Source: Streptomyces phaeofaciens (GTDB taxonomy: Bacteria; Actinomycetota; Actinomycetes; Streptomycetales; Streptomycetaceae). Taken from it: a stretch of 64,000 nucleotides of DNA. Position numbers and translations under genes: made by a program. The stretch lies in contig NZ_BMSA01000021.1 in NCBI RefSeq assembly GCF_014648915.1, positions 124,001-188,000 on the forward strand, in the 5' to 3' direction. The notes beneath the pieces were generated by a model, which ran no database searches, was not told the origin of the DNA, and was given only the letters and a program-made list of their open reading frames with translations. Below are positions 16,032 to 25,218 of the stretch, in pieces. Numbering within the stretch: the stretch's first letter is position 1; the number at the start of each line of letters is the position of its first letter.

Positions 16032-17990
16032 TCACGCGCCGTCCCCGATCACACGGACCCGGTGGTCGTACGAGAAGACCAGGGCCGGGGCGGACAGGTC
16101 GATGCGGTCGGTCGCCTCGCCGCGCTTGCCCGTGAGCGGGTCGGCGGGGTGCAGGATGACTTGGTCGACGAGTTCCACGCCCGGTACGCGCTGGAGGACC
16201 GCGAAGACCTCGCCGGACTGCACCGGACGGCCGAACGGCCAGCCCTTGCCGTCCGTGCCGCCGGTCAGCGGGTCGAGGTGCCGGTAGAGGGCGTCATGGG
16301 CCTGCCGGCGGACCCGGTCGGTGTCGACGCCGCGGAAGGCGTGCACCGTGGCGACGACCGTGATGCCCTGGTAGTACGGCGGCCCGACCGCCAGCCGGGT
16401 GCCGATCAGGCGGCGTTGGTCGAGGTGGCGGGTGATGCGGTCCAACAGGGCGTCCCCGGGGACGAGTTGCTCGAAGCGCAGCCGGCCGCCGGGGTCCGGG
16501 ACGGCCTGCGGGACCACCAGCACCCGCACCGCGTACGCCCCGTGCTCGCCCTCCTCGCCCTCCAGACAGGTGATGCGGGCGGTCTCCGGAGCGGCGCGGC
16601 GGGCCAGTTCCTCGTAGTCGCGCAGGGTCACGGCCCGCTCCTGGGCGCGCAGGGTGATCGGCGCCCGCAGCTTCGCCTCCTCGACCGTCTCGCCGTCCAC
16701 CCCGCCGCGCGCGGCCTCACGGTTGACGACCTCGGAGACGTACGGCACCGAGGTGCGCAGGACCTGGACGGCACCGCGCGCCACGTTCCCGGCGCGGCCG
16801 CCGCCCGTGCGGTAGCGGCGGGCGCGGATCACCGCGCCCTTGGCGGCCACCGTGCCGTACTGGCGCAGCCGGCCGTCGGGTTCGCGGACGGACGGGCCGA
16901 AGGCGATCTCGCCGGTGGCCGCGTCGAGGGTGATGTGGCGGTCGTCCGGTCCGGAGGCGGCGAAGTGCGGGACGACCTGCCAGTCGACCCAGCCCTCGTG
17001 CTCGGCGGTCTGGAGCAGCAGGGGCGGGTCGTCGCCGACGACCGGGGCGTGGGCGAGGCGCAGGCGCTGGCCCGGGAGGCCGGTCGACTCGCCGAGCGCC
17101 TCGTCGTGCACCGTCTCCGCGTGCACGGCGGGGGCCGTGCCGCCGACCGTGAAGGCCTCGGCGGAGCGGACCGTGGGCGAGGTGGTGTAGAAGGGCTGGC
17201 CGGGCAGTGGTTCGGTGACGCGGCAGCGCAGCCAGCCGGCCTCCTGGCCGCCGGAGCGGGACAGGACATGACCGCCGGGGATGTGCAGGACGACCTCGCC
17301 GGGGCGGTTGAGACCGCCGGTGCCGTCCCGGTCGACCTCGCAGGACTGCCAGCCGTCCTCCGTCCACGCCTCCCAGACCAGGGGCGGCTGGCGGGGGTCG
17401 ACGCCGACGCCGTCCACGCGGCTGTCCAGTTCCAGGGCGACGGCGCAGTGCGGCACGGCGGAGGACAGGCCGAGCAGCATGCAGTCGCCGGGCCGCGGGG
17501 ACTCGGCGAAGCAGAGCAGGTCCTTGCCCTCGGCGAGGTCGGTGGTGCGGTCGGCGACCGGTTCGCCCTGGTGCTGCACGACCAGGTGCGACAGCCGGCT
17601 GGGGACGACGGTGAGTTCGCGTTCGGTCGCGAAGACCACCGCCTCCTCGCTCTCCGTCCGGACGGTCGCCACCTCGGTGCCGGTGGGCAGCAGCACCGGT
17701 TCCTCCTGTGGGGCCGACAGCCAGAACGTGACGTCGGTGCGGGCCGCGGACGGCGGGAAGAGCCGGATGCCGACCAGGTCGAGGAAGGCCAGGTGGTTCT
17801 TCTCCGGGACGCGGTTGAGGCGGTAGACGATCTGGTCCGCCATGTGCGCGACCGTCTCGACGAGCGTCACGCCCGGATCGGAGACGTTGTGGTCGGTCCA
17901 CTCCGGGGCGCGCTGCTGGATGTAGCGCTTGGCGTCGTCGACGAACTGCTGGAAGCGGCGGTCGTCCAGATTGGGGGAGGGCAGGGCCAT
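16032..17990 (-). CDS. eCIS baseplate wedge protein, baseplate J-like (Cis11/Afp11 type)
   Basis: The 652-residue protein opens with 'LDDRRFQQFVDDAKRYIQQ' and 'WTDHNVSDPGVTLVETVAHM', the signature start of gp6/baseplate J-like proteins. The core has 'YVSEVVNREAARGGVDGETV' and 'APITLRAQERAVTLRDYEELA', and the C-terminus has 'VPGVELVDQVILHPADPL'. It forms the wedge ring around the spike and links the tube to the sheath. The ATG shares one base with the stop of the gp25-like gene. Confidence 0.95.
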   Translation of the reverse strand: MALPSPNLDDRRFQQFVDDAKRYIQQRAPEWTDHNVSDPGVTLVETVAHMADQIVYRLNRVPEKNHLAFLDLVGIRLFPPSAARTDVTFWLSAPQEEPVLLPTGTEVATVRTESEEAVVFATERELTVVPSRLSHLVVQHQGEPVADRTTDLAEGKDLLCFAESPRPGDCMLLGLSSAVPHCAVALELDSRVDGVGVDPRQPPLVWEAWTEDGWQSCEVDRDGTGGLNRPGEVVLHIPGGHVLSRSGGQEAGWLRCRVTEPLPGQPFYTTSPTVRSAEAFTVGGTAPAVHAETVHDEALGESTGLPGQRLRLAHAPVVGDDPPLLLQTAEHEGWVDWQVVPHFAASGPDDRHITLDAATGEIAFGPSVREPDGRLRQYGTVAAKGAVIRARRYRTGGGRAGNVARGAVQVLRTSVPYVSEVVNREAARGGVDGETVEEAKLRAPITLRAQERAVTLRDYEELARRAAPETARITCLEGEEGEHGAYAVRVLVVPQAVPDPGGRLRFEQLVPGDALLDRITRHLDQRRLIGTRLAVGPPYYQGITVVATVHAFRGVDTDRVRRQAHDALYRHLDPLTGGTDGKGWPFGRPVQSGEVFAVLQRVPGVELVDQVILHPADPLTGKRGEATDRIDLSAPALVFSYDHRVRVIGDGA

Positions 17991-18433
17991 CAGCGGTCGC
18001 TTTCGGAAGCCGTACCCGTGGCGCCCGGTGAGTCCGGCTCGTCGTGGGACGGGATGACGTAGAAGGGGAAGACGAGACTGCGCGGGTTGTTCGTGCCGCG
18101 GATGGAGTAACGGACGTCGATGAACAGCACGCCCTGTTCGGCGCCGGCCGTGACCTCGACGTCGGTGACCTCGATGCGCGGCTCCCAGCGGTCGAGGCTG
18201 ACGTACACCTCGTGCTGGATACGGCCGGCCGTCGCCTCGTTGACCGGGGCGAAGACCAGGTCGTGGATGGCGCAGCCGTACTCCGGGCGCATGGGGCGCT
18301 CGCCCGGTGAGGTGGCGAGGATCAGCCGGATCGCCTCCTCGATCTCGCGTTCGCCGCTGACCAGGGCGATGCCTCCGGTGGGGCCGATGCGCAGCGGGAA
18401 CGCCCAGCCGGAACCGACGAATTGCTCGGCCAT
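17990..18433 (-). CDS. eCIS baseplate protein, gp25/GPW family (Cis9 type)
   Basis: The 147-residue protein has the family pattern 'EEAIRLILATSPGERPMRPEYGCAIHDLVF', then 'RWEPRIEVTDVEV' and a C-terminal beta segment. gp25-like proteins are the most conserved baseplate wedge component and start sheath assembly. Only 55 bases separate it from the spike gene, so there is no room for the PAAR tip gene sometimes found here. Confidence 0.95.
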   Translation of the reverse strand: MAEQFVGSGWAFPLRIGPTGGIALVSGEREIEEAIRLILATSPGERPMRPEYGCAIHDLVFAPVNEATAGRIQHEVYVSLDRWEPRIEVTDVEVTAGAEQGVLFIDVRYSIRGTNNPRSLVFPFYVIPSHDEPDSPGATGTASESDR

Positions 18434-18488
18434 CAGAGGGCCACCTGCCTTCTTCTGCTGTCCCTCTCGGACCGTTCCTCGGCGCGGG

Positions 18489-20396
18489 TCACGGCAGCGG
18501 GTACGGCTTGGCGTTGACGAGGACGGCGCCCTGGAGCATGAGGGTGGCGGCCCGGATGCCCACGTTGGCGGCGGCGTTGATCTGCGCGGTGCCGCCCGCG
18601 GTGAGCGTCGCGGCGCCGCCCGCCTTGAGGCTGAGCGCCCCCAGCGCGTCCACGGACACCACGCTGGTCAGCGATTTGAGGTTGACCATGCCGGTGCCGC
18701 GGATGTCGAGCAGCCCGCCGCTCTTGATGGTGAGTTTGCGGCCCGCGCTGAGCGTGAGGTCGGTGCCGGCCTCGACGGACACCGAGCGGCTGCCCGTGAT
18801 GCTGACCGTGCCCTTGCTGTCGATGGTGATCTCGGTCCTGGTGCGGTCCAGGTTGATGACGAGCCGGTCGTCGCCGGACGTCACCCGCACGCCCTGCTTG
18901 CGGCCGCCGGTCTTCTGGCTGAGCAGGTCGACCCGGTTGCCGTCGCGGTCGGAGAGGGTGTGCCGGGCGGCGCGGCGGCGGGCGCCGTCGTGCAGGGGCA
19001 CGTCCTTGACCGGGGTCGGCTGGTCCTTGCCGTTGTAGAGGCCGCCGATGACGTACGGGTGGTCGAGGGCGCCCCGGTCGAAGGCGACCAGCACCTCGTC
19101 GCCCACGTCCAGCGGGAAGATCGACCCGCCGTCCTTGCCGCCCCACTGCACGACCCGCGTCCAGTCGGAGATGTAGGTGTCGTCCAGCCACGGGAACTGG
19201 AGCTTCACCCGGCCCTGCTTGAGGGGGTCCTGGACATCGGTGACCAGGGCGTTGGTGGTGCCGGGGAGATGGAGGCCGTTCGTCACGCCCCCGCCGCCGG
19301 AGGCGAGCCCGTACAGCGACCGCCACTGCCGGCCGCTGACCGTCACCCACGCCTCGTAGTGCTTGCCGTCGCCGAAGACGTGCCGTACGGAGGTGGCGGT
19401 GTACTTGCCCTCGAAGGGCGCGCCGACGTCGGCGAGGGTGACCGGCAGACCGGGGCGGAGCTTCGGGGTGCCGCGCGCGATGACCTCCAGCTCCGCGAAG
19501 GAGCCGGTGACGTCGTCGGCGAGGGCCTCCGCGGCGAACTTCACCTCCGACTGCCGGTCGTACGGCGTCTGGGCGTCGACCAGCTTGGCGGGCTTGAACT
19601 TGCCCGCGGCCTCGCCCGGGGTCGTACCGATGCTGATACCGGGGTTGGTGGTGGCGGGCGCGGTGGCGACGAGCTTCTTCTTGGTGGTCACGTCCCAGCC
19701 GCGCGCCTCGACCGTGGCGACCTGCTCGGCGGAGGTGACGGCGGACCGCAGCCGCAGGATGTCGGTACCGGCCTCGAGCACGTACGGGCTCTTCTCGCCG
19801 GGGGTGGAGGTCGGCGGCGCCCCGGACGCCGGGTCCGGCCTGACGAACTGGAACTTCCCCTTCGCGTCGACCGACATCACCATCTCGTTCTCGTCGGCGA
19901 GCCGGGCGAGGAAGTCCCAGTCGGTGACATTGGCCTGGGAGATGAACTCGTAGACGGTCTTGGTCGACTGGATCCGGCCGACCGGCACACCGGCCTGCGC
20001 GGACAGTTTGCGGGCGATGTCGGAGGCGCTCTGGTTGCGGTACGCGGCGACCCGCCGCTGCCGCATCAGCCGGTGGCCGTGGTCGTAGCCGCGGATCACG
20101 GTGAACGAGCCGGTGCCGTCGTAGTCGGCCTCCAGGCCGCAGACCTCACCGGTGAGCAGGGGGTCGGAGGCGCCCTGTCCGTCGGCGACCGGGGTGAGGA
20201 CCACCGGCGTCCCGAACTTCACCCCCAGTTTGCCGAGGACCAGCCGGTACGGGTCGCGGAACGTCAGCCGGAACGCGGCCGGAACCCCGAGCCCCTGGTC
20301 GACCCAGCCCTCCACCAGCAGCGGGGCGAAGTCGGCGGGCAGCGGCCGTCCGCCGAGGCTGACCTTGATGATGCTGGAGAACGCGGACTGCACCAT
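18489..20396 (-). CDS. eCIS central spike protein, VgrG-like (Cis8 type)
   Basis: The 635-residue protein begins with a gp27-like domain ('FAPLLVEGWVDQGLGVPAAFRLTF', 'YEFISQANVTDWDFLARLADENEM'). A gp5 OB-fold follows ('NALVTDVQDPLKQGRVKLQFPW', 'LDVGDEVLVAFDRGALDHPYVIGGLYNG'), then a repetitive C-terminal beta-helix ('SVSVEAGTDLTLSAGRKLTIKSGG', 'LKAGGAATLTAGGTAQINAAANVG'). The trimer should form the spike below the tube. No C-terminal effector domain is present. The ATG shares one base with the LysM gene stop. Confidence 0.95.
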   Translation of the reverse strand: MVQSAFSSIIKVSLGGRPLPADFAPLLVEGWVDQGLGVPAAFRLTFRDPYRLVLGKLGVKFGTPVVLTPVADGQGASDPLLTGEVCGLEADYDGTGSFTVIRGYDHGHRLMRQRRVAAYRNQSASDIARKLSAQAGVPVGRIQSTKTVYEFISQANVTDWDFLARLADENEMVMSVDAKGKFQFVRPDPASGAPPTSTPGEKSPYVLEAGTDILRLRSAVTSAEQVATVEARGWDVTTKKKLVATAPATTNPGISIGTTPGEAAGKFKPAKLVDAQTPYDRQSEVKFAAEALADDVTGSFAELEVIARGTPKLRPGLPVTLADVGAPFEGKYTATSVRHVFGDGKHYEAWVTVSGRQWRSLYGLASGGGGVTNGLHLPGTTNALVTDVQDPLKQGRVKLQFPWLDDTYISDWTRVVQWGGKDGGSIFPLDVGDEVLVAFDRGALDHPYVIGGLYNGKDQPTPVKDVPLHDGARRRAARHTLSDRDGNRVDLLSQKTGGRKQGVRVTSGDDRLVINLDRTRTEITIDSKGTVSITGSRSVSVEAGTDLTLSAGRKLTIKSGGLLDIRGTGMVNLKSLTSVVSVDALGALSLKAGGAATLTAGGTAQINAAANVGIRAATLMLQGAVLVNAKPYPLP

Positions 20397-21121
20397 CAGT
20401 GACCCACCTCCCCGGCGGCCGGCAGGACCAGCTCGACGCCGGTGGGCAGCCGGGCGGGGTCGTCGATGTCGTTCGCCTCGGCGATGGCCCGCCAGGCCGA
20501 GGTGTCGCCGTACTCGCGCCAGGCCAGCGACTGGAGCGAGTCCCCGGCCACCACCCGGTGCACCCGCTGCGCGGTCAGGGCGCCGGAGGTCGGGTTCTGG
20601 CCCTGCGTCTTGCTGGGGATCTCGTGCAGCCGGATCTGGCAGGTCGCGCGGATCGGGACACCGGTCGTGCCGAACAGGGAGTACGACACGTCCACACTGC
20701 TCACGTACGACGTGAAACGGGCCGTGGAGAACGAGCCCCACTGGAACACCACCCAGGGCGGCGACGGCTGTTCGGCGGCGATGCTCTTCGTGGTGACCTC
20801 GCAGCACTCGAGGAGCGATTCCACCTTTTTCAGCACGGAGTTGCTGCCCGGCTCGTCGGAGGTGTCGAGGAAGATCTCGACGCTCATCTCACGGGGCTCC
20901 GGGCCCATGAACTCCGGCTTCGAGCCGTCGCGGACGGCGGCGGTCGGGGTCACCTTCCACTGGGCGCGCCGGCCCAGCTGCAACTGCGCCGGGTTGAAGT
21001 CGAATCCGAACGACCGGATCAGACCGCCCGGGGTGGTGCTGGTGCCGACCGGCGGTTCGTGGATCGCCAGCGTGGCGCGGACCAGGCTCTTCCCGGCGCC
21101 GCCCCTGCTTCCCTTGGCCAT
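20396..21121 (-). CDS. eCIS LysM-domain baseplate hub protein (Cis7 type)
   Basis: The 241-residue protein has a beta-rich phage-type N-terminal part ('IRSFGFDFNPAQLQLGRRAQW', 'EMSVEIFLDTSDEP') and a C-terminal LysM module ('VVAGDSLQSLAWREYGDTSAWRAIAEAN'). In Afp-like particles this protein joins the tube initiator to the spike; the LysM fold serves protein contacts rather than wall binding. It lies between the tube-initiator and spike genes, the standard order. Confidence 0.92.
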   Translation of the reverse strand: MAKGSRGGAGKSLVRATLAIHEPPVGTSTTPGGLIRSFGFDFNPAQLQLGRRAQWKVTPTAAVRDGSKPEFMGPEPREMSVEIFLDTSDEPGSNSVLKKVESLLECCEVTTKSIAAEQPSPPWVVFQWGSFSTARFTSYVSSVDVSYSLFGTTGVPIRATCQIRLHEIPSKTQGQNPTSGALTAQRVHRVVAGDSLQSLAWREYGDTSAWRAIAEANDIDDPARLPTGVELVLPAAGEVGH

Positions 21122-21141
21122 GTGCGTGGGCCCCTTCCGGC

Positions 21142-21567
21142 CTAGTCCGTGAACCCGTGGTGGGTGATCTCCAGGACCTCCGTGGCGACGCCCGGGTTCG
21201 CGGGGTCCAGGGAGGGGCCCTGCCAGCTCACCGGCAGGACGTCGATCAGCCCCCAGCGGGCGACCTCCGAGCCGTCCGCGCGCAGCGCGGCGATCTGGGC
21301 GGTGGGCCGGGTCACGCCGGTGGTGACCGAGGAGATCCACTTCGCCACCTTGGAGGTGTCCGGGGTGAGGGGGCGGGTCAGCCGGATGTTGGAGAACGTG
21401 ACGCGGGAGGGGAGCGCCCACACGAAGCCGTTGTTCCCGCCCTCCTGGCGGTGCTCGATCTCCACCTGGGAGGACAGTCCCTCGCACCCGTTGAAGTACC
21501 CGAGGCTCTCGCCGTCGATGGTCAGGGTGAAGAAGATGGTGGAGCCCGGGTCGAGATCGCGGGACAT
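21142..21567 (-). CDS. eCIS tube-initiator protein, gp19-like (Cis5 type)
   Basis: The 141-residue protein belongs to the T4 gp19-like tail-tube family ('FFTLTIDGESLGYFNGCEGLSSQVE', 'ITHHGFTD' end). It is the second tube paralogue in the operon and sits directly before the LysM and spike genes. That position suggests it forms the ring joining spike and tube, with the other tube gene (25697-26140) giving the main tube. Confidence 0.9.
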   Translation of the reverse strand: MSRDLDPGSTIFFTLTIDGESLGYFNGCEGLSSQVEIEHRQEGGNNGFVWALPSRVTFSNIRLTRPLTPDTSKVAKWISSVTTGVTRPTAQIAALRADGSEVARWGLIDVLPVSWQGPSLDPANPGVATEVLEITHHGFTD

Positions 21568-21624
21568 CGAGGGGCCTGGCCTTTCTGGGGCGCGCGGGGT
21601 GTTCGGGGCGGGTGGTCGTGCCGG

Positions 21625-24600
21625 TCAGTTGCGAGGGTCGCGGAGTCTGCCGATGCGTTCGCGGTCGAGGCGGAGTTCGGTCCGCAGGAGACGGGTGATA
21701 CGGCCGGTCAGACGGTGGGTGAGCTCGTCGAGCTGGAAGTCGGTGAGCGAACGGGGGTCGAAGCCGGGGGCGTGGGAGACGGCCGCTGCGGAGGGCGGGT
21801 GGCCGGTGGTGGGGCGCTGCGGGGGCGGCGGGGGCGGCGGGGGCGGCGGCTTGGGGAGTGCGGGAGGGGCGGGCGGCGTGGGGAGGCGGGCCGGCGCTCG
21901 CTGGACGGTGGGGGCGGGGGCCGGGGCATGGGGGAGTGCGGACGGCGTGGGGAGATGGGCCGGCGCTCGCTGGACGGGCAGGGCGGGGGCCGGGGCCCCG
22001 GGGGGAGTCGGGGTGGGTGTCGCGGCCGGGCGGGGGTGGACGACCGGGACGGGGAGTGCGCCGGGGGTGGTGCGGCGCAGGGGGACGGCGACGGAGGGGG
22101 CGGTGGCGGCGCGGCGCTGCACGGGGGCCGTCGGGGGCTGCTGGACCGGGAGGGGGGTGACGGTGGTCGGGGTGGGCTCCAGGGGTACGGCGACGGGTGC
22201 CGGAGCGGGTGCGTCGGTGCGCTGGACCGGGAACGGGATGACGGTCGTCGGGGTGGGCTCCTGGGGTACGGCGACGGGTGCCGGGAGCGCCCGGGTGCGC
22301 TGGACCGGGAGCGGGGTGACGGTGGTCGGGGCGGGCGCGGGGGTGTGCTGGACCTGGGGCGGCGCGAGCGGGGTCGTAGGGGTGGGGTGGGCGGTGAGGG
22401 GGGCGCCGAGCCGGGGGCGGGGCGCGGCGGCCGGAGTCCCGGGTGACGTCGCTCGCGGCGTGGTGAGCGGAAGCGTGACGGGAGCGCCCAGTCCCGAGCG
22501 GCGTACGGCTCGCTGGACGGACGCCGGGCCCGGCGACGGGGCGGTGAACCCGGCCGCGCGGGGCGCGGTGACGGGGGCGGCGGAGTACGGCGCGGCCGGC
22601 GCGGCCGGCGTCGGGGTGGCCTCGCGTGCCGCGCGCTGGAGCGGTACGGGGTCGTACGAGGGTGCCGTGGTGCCGCCGTTCGGCTCGGAACGGGGCACGG
22701 GAGTTCCACCGGTCGCCGCCGACGCTGCCTCGACGGGGGCCGGACCACCGCCGGGCGGCGTACGCCGTTGCAGGGGTGCCGGGGACGGCGGAACGGGACG
22801 GGCCGCCGTGGGCTCCGCCGGACGGGGGGACGGGCTGGGGGAGGTCTGCCCGGGTATGGCTGTTCGGGCGGGCGAGGAGGCCGCCACCGTCCGGGGCGGT
22901 GCGGGCGGGCTCGCGGGGCGGGTCTGTACGGGGACCGCGGGCCGGGACGAGGAAGCGGAGGACGACCGCGCCGGGCGGGTCTGCACCGGGAGGGGTGCCT
23001 GGGTCGACGGGGTGGATGCCGGCTCGCTCGGGGACGGGGCTGCCGGGCGGACCTGCGCGGGAGGCGTCGACCGGGCCGGAGACGCGGCGTCCGTCGAGGC
23101 GGGGCCCGTCGGGCGGGTCTGCACGGGGATCGGGGCCTGTGCCGAGGGCGCGGGTGCCGGCGGGGTCGGCGAGGCGGGGGACGGTACTGCCGTCGGCGGC
23201 AGCGGAGGCGTCCCCGCAGGGGTCTGGGGAGGTGCCGTGGGCAGGGTTGCGGAGGGGCCCGTCGGGCGGGTCTGTACGGGGATCGCGGCCTGTGTCGAGG
23301 GTGCGGGTGTCGCCGGGGCCGGCGAGGCGGGGGGCGGCGCGGGCGTCCCCGCAGGGGTCTGGGGAGGTGCCGTGGGCAGGGTTGCGGAGGGGCCCGTCGG
23401 GCGGGTCTGTACGGGGATCGCCGCCTGTGCCGAGGGTGCGGGTGCCGGCGGGGTCGGCGAAGTGGGCACCGTGGAGGCAGGGGAGGGTACTGCCGTGGGG
23501 GGCAGCGGTGGCGTCCCCGCCGGGGTCGGGGAAGGGGCCGTGGGCAGGGTCGCGGAGCGCGTCTGCACAGGCACCGCCGCCCGGGGCGAGGCAGCCGCCG
23601 ACGACCGGCTCGGCGCGGAGGATGCCGTCCGGGCCGACGAAGGCGGGACCGCCTGGGTCGGTGACGGCGTCCCCGTCCGGGGAGGCGCAGGTGTCGCCGC
23701 TTGGGCAGGCGAAGGTGCCCTCGTCGGCTCCGGCGCAGGAGTCACCGTCTGCGCCGGCGCAGGAGTCACCGTCGGTTCCGGCGAGGGAGTCACCGTCCGC
23801 TCCGGTGCACGGGCCACGGTCCGAGCCGGCGCAGGTGCCGCGGCCCGGGCGGGTGAAGGCGCCCCTGTCGGCTCGGGCGAGGGAGTCACCGTCCGCGCGG
23901 GTGCAGGGGCCACGGTCCGGCCCGGCGCGGGTGCCACCGCTTGGGCAGGCGAAGGTGCCCTCGTCGGCTCCGGCGCAGGAGTCACCGTCGGTTCCGGCGA
24001 GGAAGTCACCGCCCGCGCCGGTGCGGAAGCCACCGTCCGCGCCGGTGCGGAAGCCACCGTCCGAGGCGACGCAGGTGCCACGGCCCGGGTCAACGAAGGA
24101 GCCCTCGTGGGAGCCGCCCCGGGTGCCACCGCCCGCGCCACGAAAGGCGCATCGGCCCGAGTCGGCGCATCGGCCCGAACCGGCGCGGACGCCCCGGTCT
24201 GCGCGGACGTCCCGGTCTGCGCGGACGTCCCGGTCTGCGCGGACGTCCCGGTCGGCGCGGACGTCCCGGTCGGCGCAGGTGAGGAAGCCACCGCCCGAGC
24301 CACGAAAGGCACCCCCGCCCGAACCGGCGCAGACACCCCACTCCGAGGAGACGCAGAAACCCCAGTCCGAGGAGACGCAGAAACCCCACTCCGAGGAGAC
24401 GCGGACACCCCACTCCGAGGCGACGTAGACGCCTCAGCCATAGCTGACCCGGTCAGCCCCGTCCGAGCCTGTGCGGGAGGCACCGCCCCCGCACTCGCCC
24501 CTGCCTGCCCGGGCATGACCGCCCGGCCCGGTGCGGGAGCCACTGTCCTGGTGGGGGCCCCTGCCGAAGGCGGAGCCACCGCCCCCGCGGCCGGCACGGC

Positions 24601-25056
24601 GAACGACGGCGTCACCCGCGGCCGCGCCAACCGCTGCACCGGAACGGGCACACCCGCCCCCGCCCCCGACGTCGGAAGCGCGCCCGGATGCGGAGCCGGA
24701 CCCGCGGCGGCCGGTGCCGCCGAAGGCTCCGCTCGGGTCGGGCCGGCCGGCAGGGAGCCCATGCGGGCGGACGGTCCGGCGCCGAGGACGGTGTGTGCGT
24801 GGGTGCGGGTGAGGGCCGGGTTCTGCCAGGTGGCCAGCCGGCCGCCGAACCCGGCGTCGGCGACGCCCGCCGCGGCTTCGCCCACCGCCCGCCGCAGGGG
24901 CGGCAGCCCGGTCCACGCGGCCGGTGCGAGCGGCCGCGCCACCGGGCTCGCCGCCGCGCTCGCCTCGGCGCTCACCTCCGCGCCCGTACCGCCGGACCCC
25001 GCGTCCGCCGGTGCCCCGCCCGCTCGTCCACGCCGCAGCCGATCCAGGAACCCCAT
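21625..25056 (-). CDS. Giant Pro/Ala-rich repeat protein inside the eCIS operon
   Basis: The 1143-residue protein has conserved-looking ends and a very long disordered middle. The N-terminus is 'MGFLDRLRRG', then a structured patch (~65-105, 'GFGGRLATWQNPALTRTHAH'). The last ~50 residues form an amphipathic helix ('LTDFQLDELTHRLTGRITRL', ending 'RERIGRLRDPRN'). The middle (~130-1085) is Pro, Ala, Thr, Ser and Arg with nested repeats such as SPRSGVSA, TGTSAQ, 'PVQTRPTG' and 'TPSPEPT'; 'PVQR'-type words recur throughout. No helical tape-measure pattern is visible. It is translationally close to its neighbours (3 bases after DUF6760). A particle-length, tube-filling or scaffold role is possible but unproven. 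Confidence 0.8.
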   Translation of the reverse strand: MGFLDRLRRGRAGGAPADAGSGGTGAEVSAEASAAASPVARPLAPAAWTGLPPLRRAVGEAAAGVADAGFGGRLATWQNPALTRTHAHTVLGAGPSARMGSLPAGPTRAEPSAAPAAAGPAPHPGALPTSGAGAGVPVPVQRLARPRVTPSFAVPAAGAVAPPSAGAPTRTVAPAPGRAVMPGQAGASAGAVPPAQARTGLTGSAMAEASTSPRSGVSASPRSGVSASPRTGVSASPRSGVSAPVRAGVPFVARAVASSPAPTGTSAPTGTSAQTGTSAQTGTSAQTGASAPVRADAPTRADAPFVARAVAPGAAPTRAPSLTRAVAPASPRTVASAPARTVASAPARAVTSSPEPTVTPAPEPTRAPSPAQAVAPAPGRTVAPAPARTVTPSPEPTGAPSPARAAAPAPARTVARAPERTVTPSPEPTVTPAPAQTVTPAPEPTRAPSPAQAATPAPPRTGTPSPTQAVPPSSARTASSAPSRSSAAASPRAAVPVQTRSATLPTAPSPTPAGTPPLPPTAVPSPASTVPTSPTPPAPAPSAQAAIPVQTRPTGPSATLPTAPPQTPAGTPAPPPASPAPATPAPSTQAAIPVQTRPTGPSATLPTAPPQTPAGTPPLPPTAVPSPASPTPPAPAPSAQAPIPVQTRPTGPASTDAASPARSTPPAQVRPAAPSPSEPASTPSTQAPLPVQTRPARSSSASSSRPAVPVQTRPASPPAPPRTVAASSPARTAIPGQTSPSPSPRPAEPTAARPVPPSPAPLQRRTPPGGGPAPVEAASAATGGTPVPRSEPNGGTTAPSYDPVPLQRAAREATPTPAAPAAPYSAAPVTAPRAAGFTAPSPGPASVQRAVRRSGLGAPVTLPLTTPRATSPGTPAAAPRPRLGAPLTAHPTPTTPLAPPQVQHTPAPAPTTVTPLPVQRTRALPAPVAVPQEPTPTTVIPFPVQRTDAPAPAPVAVPLEPTPTTVTPLPVQQPPTAPVQRRAATAPSVAVPLRRTTPGALPVPVVHPRPAATPTPTPPGAPAPALPVQRAPAHLPTPSALPHAPAPAPTVQRAPARLPTPPAPPALPKPPPPPPPPPPQRPTTGHPPSAAAVSHAPGFDPRSLTDFQLDELTHRLTGRITRLLRTELRLDRERIGRLRDPRN
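23105..23530. repeat. Imperfect ~135-153-base coding repeats in the Pro-rich gene
   Basis: Units beginning CCCGTCGGGCGGGTCTG start at 23105, 23258 and 23393 (spacings 153 and 135 bases, both multiples of 3). Each encodes a 45-51-residue block around 'QAAIPVQTRPTGPSATLPTA'. A diverged fourth unit ends near 23530. Confidence 0.8.
24183..24277. repeat. 18-base tandem coding repeat
   Basis: About five head-to-tail copies of the 18-base unit GCGCGGACGTCCCGGTCT encode the hexapeptide TGTSAQ on the minus strand. The spacing is a whole number of codons, so copy number can change without a frameshift. Confidence 0.85.
24327..24425. repeat. 24-base tandem coding repeat
   Basis: Four copies of a 24-base unit around ACCCCACTCCGAGGAGACGC encode the octapeptide SPRSGVSA on the minus strand, with third-position A and G use unlike neighbouring codons. 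It lies ~50 bases from the 18-base array. Confidence 0.85.
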
Positions 25057-25059
25057 GTC

Positions 25060-25218
25060 TCAGCCCTCCGCCCCGCCCCGCGTCACCAGTGAGGCGATGT
25101 GCCCGGTGTAGCGGCGGCGGTCGTCGTGTTCGAGGTCGAGGATGTCGTCCAGGGGCCAGTGGAAGTGGTAGGCGACGTACGCGATCTCCTCGTGCAGTCG
25201 GTCGGTCGCGTACGTCAC
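25060..25218 (-). CDS. Small eCIS protein (DUF6760-like)
   Basis: The GTG at 25218 overlaps the previous stop by 4 bases (GTGA) and gives 52 residues: 'LHEEIAYVAYHFHWPLDDIL' followed by 'HDDRRRYTGHIASL'. This matches the short DUF6760 proteins found beside tube genes in Streptomyces-type injection systems. The pattern resembles lambda-type tail assembly chaperones ('hydrophobic-WP-hydrophobic'), so an assembly role is plausible. Confidence 0.8.
   Translation of the reverse strand: MTYATDRLHEEIAYVAYHFHWPLDDILDLEHDDRRRYTGHIASLVTRGGAEG

Noticed and set aside
24183-24425. Possible CRISPR array (short regular repeats)
   Set aside because: The 18- and 24-base units are directly adjacent with no unique spacers, are in-frame multiples of three inside a gene, and no cas gene is present.
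21149-25111. A 1320-codon open frame on the plus strand opposite the Pro-rich gene
   Set aside because: It is a shadow: the GC-rich repeat DNA leaves several frames open. The minus-strand frame has the operon context, coupled start and conserved ends; the plus-strand product is Gly/Ala/Val noise.
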